A DNA stretch of 64,000 nt from Xylona heveae TC161 (Eukaryota; Ascomycota; Xylonomycetes; Xylonales; Xylonaceae), in the NCBI RefSeq assembly GCF_001619985.1, contig NW_017264195.1, positions 1,488,001-1,552,000 on the forward strand, written 5' to 3'. The notes below the pieces were generated by a model, which was not told the DNA's origin, ran no database searches, and saw only the letters and a program-made list of their open reading frames with translations. The translations under genes were made by a program, and so were the position numbers. Shown here piece by piece: positions 54,268 through 64,000 of this stretch. The first letter of the stretch is position 1; the number at the start of each line of letters is the position of its first letter.

Positions 54268-56769
54268 TTCTTAAGATCTTTACACCGATCGTGCTATAAA
54301 TATCCGACAGAATTATTGCAGAGTCTTGGAAGCAGCATATACATGAAGATTATCTTGGGTGGTCTCGGGCTATACCAACGCTTTTACGAATTGTTCATAT
54401 ACCTTTTATTAATTCTTTTTGGCGGCATTTCCTTCGCAAATAAAGTAACGACGTATTTCCGTCCAGCCGTGGCAGGTAAAGCCCACTGCTCGAAACAGTA
54501 CAGCGATATAGTGATATCCATCTTAATTCAAGAAACTTGTTATTTTCTTGCTCGGCAGAGTTTGGCAAAAGGATGTGACACCGTTGAACAGATCCGAGAT
54601 TGCTATCAGCTCAATGTCCAACGGCTCGCGTCGGCCCGACATGACGAGTTCCATGCTTTCTTACCATCTAAATTGGCCGTGCTTCTTGGTCGCCGATCTC
54701 TCAACCCGTGGCACTATCTCATCGTGGAATACGTAAAGCAAGATATGACGAATGTGACGGGTTAGATCTTAAGTCATCCGCTGTGCGGGAGTGGATGTTA
54801 TGAGGATTACTACTTTGATGTTAATATGATAAGTGTGACGGCGCTTAATGGCTGCGCTCTTGATAGGGCCAACCACAGATGCATCGCGGCTACAGAACCT
54901 GGCGAAGCTTTGAATTGATCGCACGGGCTCTTACCCGTGGGGGATGCCGGAGTCACGAGTCAGATGCCTTGGAATCCGGGCCTCTCTAGATTAAGCTGGG
55001 CCATGGCTCTTTGCTGATAAGCTGCTCTGCTCTGAGCCAGGTGCCTGCCCCTGCGGCGGCCTCCGAAGATAAGGTCTCCCCTTGATTATTATGGAGGGAA
55101 ACATGAAACAGGCAATATGCTTTGGTCTCTCCTGTTCTAGTTACGGCCCGATTCGTCTTGCAAGCTGCTATCCAAGAAGAAGATCAGATTCATCTATCGC
55201 TTGTTTTCAATTTGATTTTCAAGCACAATGGATTCGTAGGACCACAGCCGGAGTGGACGAGGATATTGCTCTCGTTGAGTCTATTGCAGGAATCTGCCAG
55301 AGCCCTAAGGTCAACGTTATTCACTGATGGTGCCATTTGGTAATAATTTATTTCACCGGCAGTTTTTGATCGAGATACAAGAGGAATTGGTGATAATTTC
55401 TCACGATGCAAGCCGGCGCCCAATTAGGCCGGAAGCAGCTCAGGTGCGTCACTAGGAATAGAGCCAAAGAGGCGCTGGGGCCCGTGAGCTTCCCTCCCGG
55501 CCTAAACATACGCCTTCCCCATATTTTGGTTCCTGATCAGTTTAGGGGGCTGACATTCCACCTCCGTTCGAAAAAGATCGAGTTTAGGGGACACCAATGC
55601 CTTGAGCTTGTGTGGCTCGCTCAGCCATATGTCGGTCATGACCGATGAAAGGGGTCGACGTTTACTATTGAGGTCTTGGGAAGGCTGGAGGTAACGAGAG
55701 CGTACATCAAAGTACTCAGTACCCTTGTGCCTCCTCTCTAGGGTTCATAAGCAACAAATGTGAGTGGTGTGACTGGCATAAGGCGCGACATGATTGGCAC
55801 GATAGCAGAACGACTTGAACCTCGTGGCAACTGAAAAAGTATACAATACTTTCAAGTAATGACTACGTACATGTACCGCTTTGAGTATAAAGGCCGAAAG
55901 ATAACCTGGCCCTGGGGCGGGGCTAAGCTCGAGACTAGAAGTTGGCAAACTGCTTCGTCTCCAACAGAGAGGGGCGACTAAAGTGGAAGGTTGACTCTGC
56001 TATTGATCCAGCAAAAGGCCCGTCTCGTAATACCATTTCACTTTGTCATTGGATGCCGTGGCATTTCTTATCTCTACCACCGGCCGGTGAGAGTCTCTCG
56101 CCTACCCAAGTAGTGTCACCTTAGTCCATTCGTTCCGATGAATTAGTCGTTGCTTCTTCGCTCCACATACTTTTTTCGTGTTTTCTGGCGTCACCTCACA
56201 GCCAATTGCCGACCATCTCTGGCCCCGGTCCCTGGAGATTTTCTAGAAAAAAAGATTTTGCGAGACATGTGCGGCCTTATCACCTGTGAATCCTCTCCTT
56301 CCTGGAAGGGTTGTCCTGCCCATGGGCTGCCACCCGCAAGATCTCGAACCCTAGAGGCTCACGGTCCTAACCGATTGCTTTTTGCAATCCTCTCGCCGCC
56401 CCGAGGCCTGTCTCCCAGATAATTTCTCCAGCAAAAAGGGAGTTCATCCTTGGCTTATCAGCAACCCACCAACACACGTCCTGTAGGACCCGGCCGAAAG
56501 CCCTACCTGGCTATCCTGCAAGATTACTCGCTGGGCAAATCTCTCCACAAGGACGCCAGTCCTAGACCTATATTATCGACCCACGACCCGCGCCTTAATT
56601 ATCAGAGACCAGGCAAGCACTTGAGCTCCCGGGATTCAATCATCTGCCAAAATTCGTTGGACTCCTGTGTTCACTTTTTCAATATCATACCCCTCTACAT
56701 TCCTTTTTCACCTCTGCGTGACACGGGTACGAAGGACGCTTGCGTCTGTTGATCGCAAGGCCTGTGAAA
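54268..56769. promoter_or_regulatory. Large intergenic region before the permease gene
   Basis: About 2.5 kb between tandem genes. A 149-codon frame (54316-54765) with a hydrophobic start is present but has no family resemblance and overlaps the spa2 3' UTR, so I do not call it. HGATAR words occur (for example 54827, 55015, 55067, 55899, 56417), but at a rate expected by chance. Nothing else stands out. Confidence 0.45.
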
Positions 56770-58526
56770 ATGGGTGTTCCCGACTATGACATTGAGAATG
56801 GCGGCGCCGCCTCGTCCGAAAAGCAGACCTATACCGACACACCAGGTGCCGTTAGAGGCGAGAGCTTTGAATACGGCAATGGCTTCTACGCCAAGGTCCA
56901 GAGGTTGGCTGGCAAGCTAAAGATTGAACAACGTGGTATCGAGCGTGTGCCAGAGGATGAGCGGAATGACACCTCCATTCTCAACGTCGGCTCCATGGTA
57001 AGTTACCCTTAAAACATCCTTCTTGCGGGGTTGAGAATGTAGTTGTGCTAAACCTTTGCCTAATAGTGGCTTGCTGCCAACATGGTGGTTAGCTCTTTTG
57101 CCATTGGTGTCCTCGGCACTGCGCTCTTTGGCTGCGGGTTTGTCGATTCCATTTTGACCATTTTGTTCTTCAACATTATTGGAGCTTTGCCCGTGGCCTA
57201 CTTTTCAACCTTCGGACCCGTCTTTGGCTTGCGTCAAATGGTCCTTTCGCGATTCTGGTTTGGCTGGTATGGTGTCAAGATTAGTATGCGTCCCGTCGAA
57301 CACCTAATATTTGCTGGAACACAGGGCACCGCCGCTGACTCTTTTAAACCTTAGTTGCCTTCTTCAACGTGCTCGCATGTTTGGGTTGGTCTGCTGTCAA
57401 CGTCATTGTCGGCGCCGAGTTGATCCATACCGTCAACTCCGACGTACCAGACTACGCCGGCATCATCATCATTGCTATCATTACCTTTCTCATCACCCTC
57501 TTTGGATACAAGGTTGTCCACACTTATGAGTTCTGGAGCTGGATTCCTTGCTTCATCATCTTCTTGATTGTTCTCGGTGTATTTGCTCATTCGGGCGACT
57601 TTTCCAATGTTCCCTGGACTACGGGCAAATTCGAGGCCGGAAACGTTCTGTCCTTTGGTGCTACCGTCTACGGTTTTGCCACCGGATGGACCAGCTATGC
57701 TGCCGATTATACAGTCTACCAACCTCCAACCCAAAATCGGCTCAAGGTGTTCTTGTCCACTCTGATTGGCGTCTTGTTCCCTCTTTTCTTTACAGAAATG
57801 TTGGGTGCTGCCGTCATCACTGCCTCCACCACTGGTGATCCGAACACCAACCCTTACATGGTGGGATATAAAGCCGCTGGCACTGGCGGCCTCTTGGGCG
57901 CGGTCCTGGTTCCCCGTCTTGGACGCTTTGGCGAGTTTTGTTTGGTCATTCTGGCGCTGTCCATTATCGCCAACAATTGCCCGAATATCTACTCTGTCAG
58001 TCTGAGTTTGCAGGTCATGGCTCGCTGGACCCAGCGCGTTCCTCGCTTTATTTGGACCCTAATTGCTACCGGTGTTTACATTGCAATTTCCATTCCTGGT
58101 TACAACCACTTTGAAGCCGTCCTGGAAAACTTTATGAACTTTATTGTAAGTCTTTCCAAATAGTGGCCCAAGGAGAAAATTCTTTTTGCTAATGTGCTTG
58201 GTTTTTAGGGATACTGGCTTGCCATTTACGAAGGCATCTCGCTTCCCGAGCACTGGTTCTTCAAGAAAGGTATCTCTGGATACGTTCCTGAAAATTATGA
58301 TAAGCCCGGCAAACTTCCTGTCGGTATCGCCGCTATAACCGGCTTCCTTTTTGGTGTGCTTGGTGCCGTCATGGGTATGGCCCAAGTCTGGTTCATTGGC
58401 CCCATTGCCAAGCATACTGGCAATCCCTTGTACGGTGGCGATATCGGCTCCATTTTGGGCTTTTCTTTTGCGTTCGTCACCTATTGTGCGATGCGGCCTA
58501 TTGAACTCAAGTACTTTGGTCGGTAA
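56770..58526 (+). CDS. fcyB: Purine-cytosine permease (NCS1 family, FcyB/Fcy2-like)
   Basis: Proton-coupled plasma-membrane transporter for cytosine, adenine, guanine and hypoxanthine (known for FcyB/Fcy2). Inferred exons are 56770-56997, 57067-57283, 57355-58145 and 58209-58526, giving 517 residues, typical for Fcy proteins. After a 75-residue cytosolic N-terminus with GIERVPEDERND come about 12 hydrophobic spans. Key stretches are NMVVSSFAIGVLGTALFGCG (span 1), NVLACLGWSAVNVIVGAELI (span 3, with Trp160 and Asn164), ATGWTSYAADYTVYQP and ANNCPNIYSVSLSLQ. Ser85/86, Trp160 and Asn164 align by my recollection with substrate-site residues studied in Aspergillus nidulans FcyB. The short C-terminus ends ELKYFGR. 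The exon-exon joins (GSM/WLAANM, KI/AFFNVL, NFI/GYWLA) are in phase. Identification is certain at family level. Confidence 0.95.
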
Positions 58527-59713
58527 AATTTCTTGCGCGAGAAAAATCTTCCTTTTTTGATTTTAGTTTCATGTTGGGACAGGATACCTCTAGACGTTCA
58601 GTTTCCTTTTTCCTTTCTCCTTTTTTTTTTGACTACCTTTGATTCTCCATTTACAGAGGCTGCATAGGGGAAGAGCCCTTGTTTCTTTCTTTTTGTTCGG
58701 ACATAGCGATTCTATTGGTTTATAAATATTACCTAAGATGGTTGTTCATATCGATCGAAGACATTTTTTTTTATATCTGCTATATCGGAAAATATGAATG
58801 CCAATTTCATCCTAATTCATTGAGCATTTAATGCCCATATCCATCGCTTGGCCTAAGTGACAATTGCGATTACCCCAGATTTTTATGCATGATGTCAGAG
58901 TCCACCCGCATGGACTGATTCTAAGGGCAAAGAAAGCTTGGCCTCCGCGTTGTGGCTTTTGTACCTTCCACGTTGCTTGGGCTTTCATGTCGTGTGTGTT
59001 CTTTCCTGTCTTGGCATCTTGGCATCTTACCGGTCCATGGTATCGGAGGTGGCTTGGTGATCCTGCTGGTGGCCTTTGTCATAAGCGTTGACGAACCTTC
59101 CATATAGATTCAGCGACAGAAAAGGTTCTCTCAACTGATTTACTATTTTATAAATATATATATCTATATATATTTGACGGGATCGACTATATACCTACTT
59201 CCCTGTACGATAACTGCCGGTGGCAATGGTCTATCTTGAGGTAGTGTGGCAGCCAACCGCTCCAAAAAGCGGTCGCTACGGGTATTAGCGCCGCGATCAA
59301 GCGGAGAACAAAGATGCCCTAACGTAGGACAGATAGCGTAACCCCACGGCTCCGCTGATATACTGCACCGCAAGCTATAGCTTATTGCCGCACATTTTCA
59401 TTGCACGTGTTTTCCATCTACGGAGAGTCTTCGTTCCGGTCGTCTTGGCCTCAGCGTCTGTTCTAATTAAATAGAAACCGGTATCGCTTGTACATTGCTA
59501 TTCGGCGCAGGCCAGTGTGACCTCCGTTTCCATTGTGATTTTGGTACGTAAAGTTGCTGTGAACTATTTTATTTCTCGATGCATTCAAGGCTTCATTGAT
59601 ACTGCGAGGTTTTGAATGAAAATGGAGCTGTGTCTTTGTCGTCATTTTGTTTTTGACATAACTGAAGCTTGCTTCTGACGAATGTTTTCTGAGATAGTTG
59701 TGGAAGATTCAGG
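58527..59713. other. Intergenic: permease 3' region and pnc1 promoter
   Basis: About 1.2 kb between tandem genes. T-rich after the permease stop (a T run near 58620). An AT microsatellite-like stretch of alternating TA lies at about 59149-59175. No coding sequence is supported. Confidence 0.5.
59149..59175. repeat. TA-rich simple repeat
   Basis: Imperfect alternating TA/AT tract (tataaatatatatatc, then tatatatatt) between the permease and nicotinamidase genes. No function is implied. Confidence 0.8.
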
Positions 59714-60631
59714 ATGAGTGCTGGATCAATATCCGAAACGTTCAAGCCGGCGTTGCTCGTGATTGATATGCAAGAAGACTTTTGTCCTCCAGTACGTATT
59801 TTCCTGTTTCTTATATTTGGTTTGTGCTTGTAATGCGGCGGCCTCGGACTCTCTTATGAGACGTGTGACTGAGCTTTTATCTAATATCGTTTTGGTGTAC
59901 TCGACACTGGTATCTTCTTTGTTTTTCGGGCTCGTAAATTTCATGTTATTGTGCTATTTTTCTTGATCATAAAGAGATACTAATATGGCCAGAACGGTTC
60001 TCTTGCTGTCACCGGCGGCAGGGACATTGTCCCCGTGATCAACAACCTTCTGCGTCTACCATTCATATTGCGTATCGCAACCAAAGATTTCCACCCGGCC
60101 GACCATGTCTCATTTGCTTCGAACCATTCCGCCCCCAACAACGTCCCCTTTTCTTCAGTCGTGACGATTGCCAATCCGTCTAATCCAGACGAGACGGAGA
60201 CGACGAAATTATGGCCCGTTCACTGCGTCCAGGGCACTCCCGGCGCTGAATTGCTGCCTGAACTAGACGCCTCTCGACTCGACCGCGTCATTGAAAAGGG
60301 CACAGACTCCCGCGTCGAAATGTATTCTGCTTTCCGGACGCCTTTTCGCAATCCAGCCATGGCAGGTAGCGGCCTCACTGCCGTGCTCAAGGAAAATGGC
60401 ATCACGCATGTCTTTGTCGCAGGTTTGGCTGCAGATTACTGCGTATGTTACTCTGCGTTGGATTCCGCTGAAGATGGGTTCACTACGTACCTCCTTGAGG
60501 AGGGAACACGAGCTGTCGACCCAAGTCAGGACGGATGGGGTCAACGGCGTCAGGAGCTGGAAAGTAAGGGAGTCAAGATTGTAAGCGTTGATGGGGAAGA
60601 GGTGCGGAGGGTAAAGAATTTGCTGGCCTGA
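59714..60631 (+). CDS. pnc1: Nicotinamidase Pnc1
   Basis: Isochorismatase-fold hydrolase that deaminates nicotinamide to nicotinate, feeding NAD salvage and lowering the sirtuin inhibitor nicotinamide. Inferred exons are 59714-59791 and 59993-60631, giving 238 residues. The catalytic triad is Asp18 in LLVIDMQEDFCPP, Lys128 in VIEKGTDS and Cys176 in AGLAADYCVCYS. The likely metal ligands are Asp58 and His60 (TKDFHPADH) with His103 (WPVHCVQGTPGAE). The intron is 201 nt with a TACTAAT branch site near its end, longer than most here. The ATG opens MSAGSISETFKPALLVIDM, a normal Pnc1 start. It lies downstream of the purine permease, a coincidental but thematically related neighbour. Confidence 0.96.
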
Positions 60632-63597
60632 GTTTGCAGTATGAGTATTCTTCTGATGATTCATTTGAGTATTGCCTCTCAGCTAAATTGACCGACTTGG
60701 ACTAAGGTCATTAAAGTAGATCGCATCCACTAGATACTTGGGATGTCTTGAGCGTCGAAGTCACTGATACCCTTATTATCACTATCCCGATTTTCTTGGT
60801 CATCAATGACTGCTAATGTTATACAATTATGGTCACTCAGATTCGAAGATACTATATCACTATATTACTCTCTCTTTGCGGTATTACTGCCAATATTCCA
60901 GTTTCGTGTCACAAAGTTTCTGTCAATACCAAAGCCAGAAAACTGACCACGAGGCTTTACGGGGGAGTGAATCTGGCTCCACGCAGAGCTTTATCCATTG
61001 CCCATTCTATGCGTCATAACAAGGCGACGTATCCCTATTCAATTCACTCTCATCACGAGGCACCCCATTTTACGTCTCCGATATTCGGACCCAGTCACTC
61101 CGCTACATGACGTGGCTTCATTCACTTCAAGTTCTTACCAACCCAAGGCATCCTCCCCCACGAACCACTTCATCTCCCCCTTCTTCTTTCCGGTAATTTT
61201 GAAGCCTGCAACGACTATATCAACTGCCTCGCTATCCTGCTGTACCCTGTGACCTGTCCGCCACTAGCTCACAGGGCCTCGTCAGTCACTTTCGTAAACT
61301 TGCAGCCACATTGCATATATATATTCACTTCACTACATGCAACATTTTCACACCTTCCTTGATTTTGAACCTCAATAACCCACGGGGAAAGCTGACGCGG
61401 CCTTTTTCAGTCTGCGTGAGATAATCATGGAAGCCTGGAAACTCGAAAGATATTCACTGCATTTACAAGCTTCAAAATAGTAGTCTCAGACTGTCACTCT
61501 CTAGAATCTCGCACGGCCACACTGCATCGCCTGGTATTAAATCGAAAAGATCGAGACATGATACACTAGAAGTCTACGACAATACAAGCCCCGGCGTGTC
61601 TAGCGTGTCTCCAGCTACCGTAGATATCCAGTCTCAAGCTTCTTCTAATAGCTACCACGAGACGAGCCCGTCGCCTACGGGATTCATTAAGATAAATACT
61701 GACCCCCAAGGGGTCCGAGAACTCCGAGAACTCCGAGAGCCCGAGAACCCGAAAGCCCGAGAATTTGAAATCTCGTCGTATTCGAGCTCGTTCGTAGTCG
61801 AATTTTTGGCCTCGTCAATAGCTCAATAGTTCAATAAGATATACATGTATATTGACAATGACTTTCTTCCATCAACAATCAATATGGCTTTTGCGGAACT
61901 GGGAGGCAATCGAGTATGTATTTAATAAAAGAAAATCGCAACAATAAATAAAATCCCAGAGAAAAGAAAAACACATTCCCTCTTCCCTGGGAAGACGAAA
62001 TTAAGGCTCGTATGCCCGGTCCCCGGAAATAAGAAAATACTACAGTGCTGTAAACCAAACTGCCACGTGCGTGCAGGGATAAAGGAGCAGACTAGAGTTT
62101 CATCATCAAGACTAGGGGAATTTTCCACGTGGGTGATGGGTGATGTGGGGACAGGCCGTGTTAAATTTAGCACAGCCACGTGGGGTCTAGAACTTCAGTT
62201 CTATACCGTTGGTCTATATTCACCATGTGAAAGAGAGATTTCTGTTCATTCACACAATCATGTAGGCAGTCATTGAGGGAAAAACGTGCATGTGCATTCA
62301 CGGTTTAATGAATTATATCCTGGGCCACCTACGCTGGGACTTGGGAGTAGGACTATGGACTACGAATCAACGAATATAAGTGTAAGAAGTATCTTACGCA
62401 GTAGAAAGATCTCTTTCTTTAGGAAGGGGAAGAGAGACTAGGAAAATAGGGGCTATAAGAAAATAATTCACTGACTAAACGCTGAGCAGCAATGGAAAGG
62501 ATGTATAGATTTAGCAAGGTTGCGCATTGCACTATACAGGTAACATATTGCTCAATATCTGAAATCCGAAAAGACGGTCCTTGGCTGGCAGTTTTATTCA
62601 GGATAAAGAGACCCGAGATATCAAGGGAAGAATAGGTTTTCTTTCTTCTGCAAGCCGGCCGTCTCCATATTTTTCAATAAGAAAAAGGAGGAAAAAGCTC
62701 ACTGCCGCTGGGAATAACAGGACGATGCAATAATGTGACAATGTGACGTGTGACTACTATTGTTACATTCATCGACAGCGCATGATGCACATGCGTGCGG
62801 GGATGTTGAGCAGGATTTCTATTGACGATGAGTAAGACAATAGGGCAGAAGGAATGAATATGTAAAGTCCGAAAGCGGAGGAAGCTGCAAGACGCAGAAA
62901 ACAGGGAACAATACCACCATTCAAGGAATTGAAGAATAAGATACATCGTCACTTCAAATTCGTCAACTCGGCTACAACCTCTTCGATCCTTTCATCTCTT
63001 CTTTGCTGCTATTAGCTCTCGGGTGCTCATCTCTTTCGTAGCTTCGAGAGTCCACGGGTTCCGTAATGATTGCTGCTTTTGCCTTTGCATTTTCTTTTTG
63101 CCTTTAACTTGGTTTTCTTCTCTATCTTCCAATCTTCAGCGCTTTTCCTTTTCGTCGTCTGGTATACCTGGACTTCAGAGCGAGTCCGGGACCCAATTCA
63201 TCCCAGCCTAGGGACATCGTTGGCTTAGAAAATCGCTTCAACGTTTCTTGCTTTGCTTCACTTTGCCTATTTTGCTTGCTCTTCCGTGTTTATCGACATT
63301 ACCTCGCTCGGGATATCTATTTTTGCAATACACGTTAGCTCTTGTGAAGAGTGGAGGTGAGTAGACAGCTTCACTATCATTGACCCCTGGAGCAGATCAT
63401 GACAGACAGTGACGCAGGAAATTGAATTTTTTCTGTGCTTCAATAAGAGCAAGAATTGAATCATACTCGGTGAGTTCCAATCCTTTTATTTCTTGGAACA
63501 AAACTATCCCCCAGCAGCTGGTTTGGCCGCTTTCTTTCATCCCATTCTTGGCATCACATACGAACCGGGAAAGACCGTTTCTGATCAAGCGTTGTCC
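60632..63597. other. Large intergenic region near the right edge
   Basis: About 3 kb, the longest gap in the window. A frame open without a stop from about 61419 to 61829 on + has protein-like composition (see findings), but no start, splice context or family supports a gene. Tandem 8-9 bp repeats lie at 61714-61764. The last 700 bp (62900-63597) are pyrimidine-rich and probably form the promoter and 5' UTR of the F-box gene. No tRNA is recognised. Confidence 0.4.
61714..61764. repeat. Short tandem repeat, period 8-9
   Basis: Units are tccgagaac, tccgagaac and tccgagagc (period 9), then ccgagaac, ccgaaagc and ccgagaat (period 8). On + it could encode a REL/REP-like stretch, but period 8 breaks that pattern. 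Confidence 0.8.
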
Positions 63598-64000
63598 ATG
63601 ATGGCCCTTTGCCCGAGGGATCTGCTTTTCCCGTCCCTCGACAGTGAGCTGTGGCTCGCTGCGTTTGGGGAATACGCCGAAGAATGTCCGAGATTGAATG
63701 AATCTGACTATCTAACCCCTCAAATAGAAGATATGGATTCCATAATGGACACCTCCGAAGATGGTGGCACGGCTACTGCCTGCTTTTTGAAGCATATGCC
63801 GGTGGAGATTTTTTTTAAGATTGCATCTGAACTACCCGCAGTCAGCGTAGTAGACCTCGCCAATACTTGCAAGACGTTCAAAGAATATCTCTCGTTCAGA
63901 CACGGGAATAGGGTTTGGTATGATGTGCTCCCAGCGCGGCTTTTCACTGCCGAGGAATGCTTCCAGGATGAGGCCGAACTTGAAATGGCTAGGTGGACGC
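63598..64000 (+). CDS. F-box protein, N-terminal part (cut by window edge)
   Basis: The frame from ATG 63598 is open to the window edge (134 complete codons). After an acidic N-terminus (MMALCPRDLLFPSLDSEL, SEDGGTATACFLK), an F-box reads HMPVEIFFKIASELPAVSVV, then DLANTCKTFKEYLSFRHG and VWYDVLPARLF. This is the usual LPxEI-type F-box, which would bind Skp1 in an SCF ubiquitin ligase. The substrate-binding part lies outside the window, so no function is inferred. Two adjacent ATGs exist (63598 and 63601); either may be used. Confidence 0.75.
   Translation, partial: MMALCPRDLLFPSLDSELWLAAFGEYAEECPRLNESDYLTPQIEDMDSIMDTSEDGGTATACFLKHMPVEIFFKIASELPAVSVVDLANTCKTFKEYLSFRHGNRVWYDVLPARLFTAEECFQDEAELEMARWT

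Noticed and set aside
54316-54765. 149-codon + frame with a hydrophobic N-terminus
   Set aside because: It directly follows the spa2 stop, probably inside its 3' UTR, shows no domain or recognisable motif, and has no promoter-like lead.
54800-56769. HGATAR (GATA-factor) sites upstream of the permease
   Set aside because: At about one per 680 bases per strand, the five or so seen on + are what chance predicts over 2 kb, so no nitrogen control is claimed.
59714-60631. Possible purine/NAD gene cluster of permease plus nicotinamidase
   Set aside because: Two neighbours with related themes are not a cluster; they lie 1.2 kb apart with separate promoters and are flanked by unrelated genes.
1-64000. 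Transposons, virus-like elements, long terminal repeats, CRISPR arrays or rRNA
   Set aside because: I saw no long repeats, transposase or polymerase motifs, or conserved rRNA sequence anywhere in the window.

Overview
The window is ordinary nuclear DNA of a filamentous ascomycete (Pezizomycotina). The gene set, including a Pil1/Lsp1-type eisosome gene and an FcyB-like permease, fits Eurotiomycetes best, but the order is an inference. The signs are compact intergenic spaces, many short introns (about 45-70 nt) with GTRNGT donors and CTAAC/CTAAT branch sites, fungus-specific subunits (Ssr4, Spa2), and gene models that close cleanly once such introns are removed. I support 21 complete protein genes plus one F-box gene cut by the right edge. 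I see no transposon, virus-like element, CRISPR array, rRNA or convincing tRNA.

Layout. 1-14.7 kb: the Hsp90 co-chaperone Sti1 (-) diverging from a triose-phosphate/nucleotide-sugar-type transporter (+), then an Lsm12-like protein (-), 6-phosphogluconate dehydrogenase (-), an RBM42-like RRM protein (+) and a dienelactone-hydrolase-family enzyme (-). 14.7-26 kb: chromatin remodeler subunit Ssr4 (+), a Pil1/Lsp1 eisosome BAR protein (+), proteasome beta5/Pre2 (+), a STIMATE-family membrane protein (-) and splicing factor SF3b14/p14 (-). 26-41 kb: a 1,720-residue PHD-JmjC demethylase of the Jhd1 type (+), a poorly characterised protein with two separate zinc-binding regions (-), a metallo-beta-lactamase-fold protein (+) and a cyclophilin with a probable mitochondrial presequence (-). 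41-64 kb: ENTH-domain adaptor Ent3-like (+), an SH3 protein (-), CTD phosphatase Ssu72 (+), polarity scaffold Spa2 (+), purine-cytosine permease FcyB-like (+), nicotinamidase Pnc1 (+) and a partial F-box gene (+).

The genes are housekeeping functions (folding, proteolysis, pentose-phosphate flux, NAD salvage, splicing, transcription, polarity, trafficking). They do not form a biosynthetic cluster or operon. Divergent pairs sharing one promoter region are common. The notable points are fine-scale: two likely dual-targeted enzymes, an in-frame 54-nt intron beside a Jhd1 zinc-binding motif, an Ssu72 intron that splits the catalytic arginine codon, several exons under 40 nt, and a palindromic 13-mer found three times in intergenic DNA. 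I found no obviously new multi-gene system; the least described gene is the two-zinc-region protein at 33.5-35.1 kb. All exon borders were inferred by eye from splice signals, reading frame and family sequence, without transcripts.
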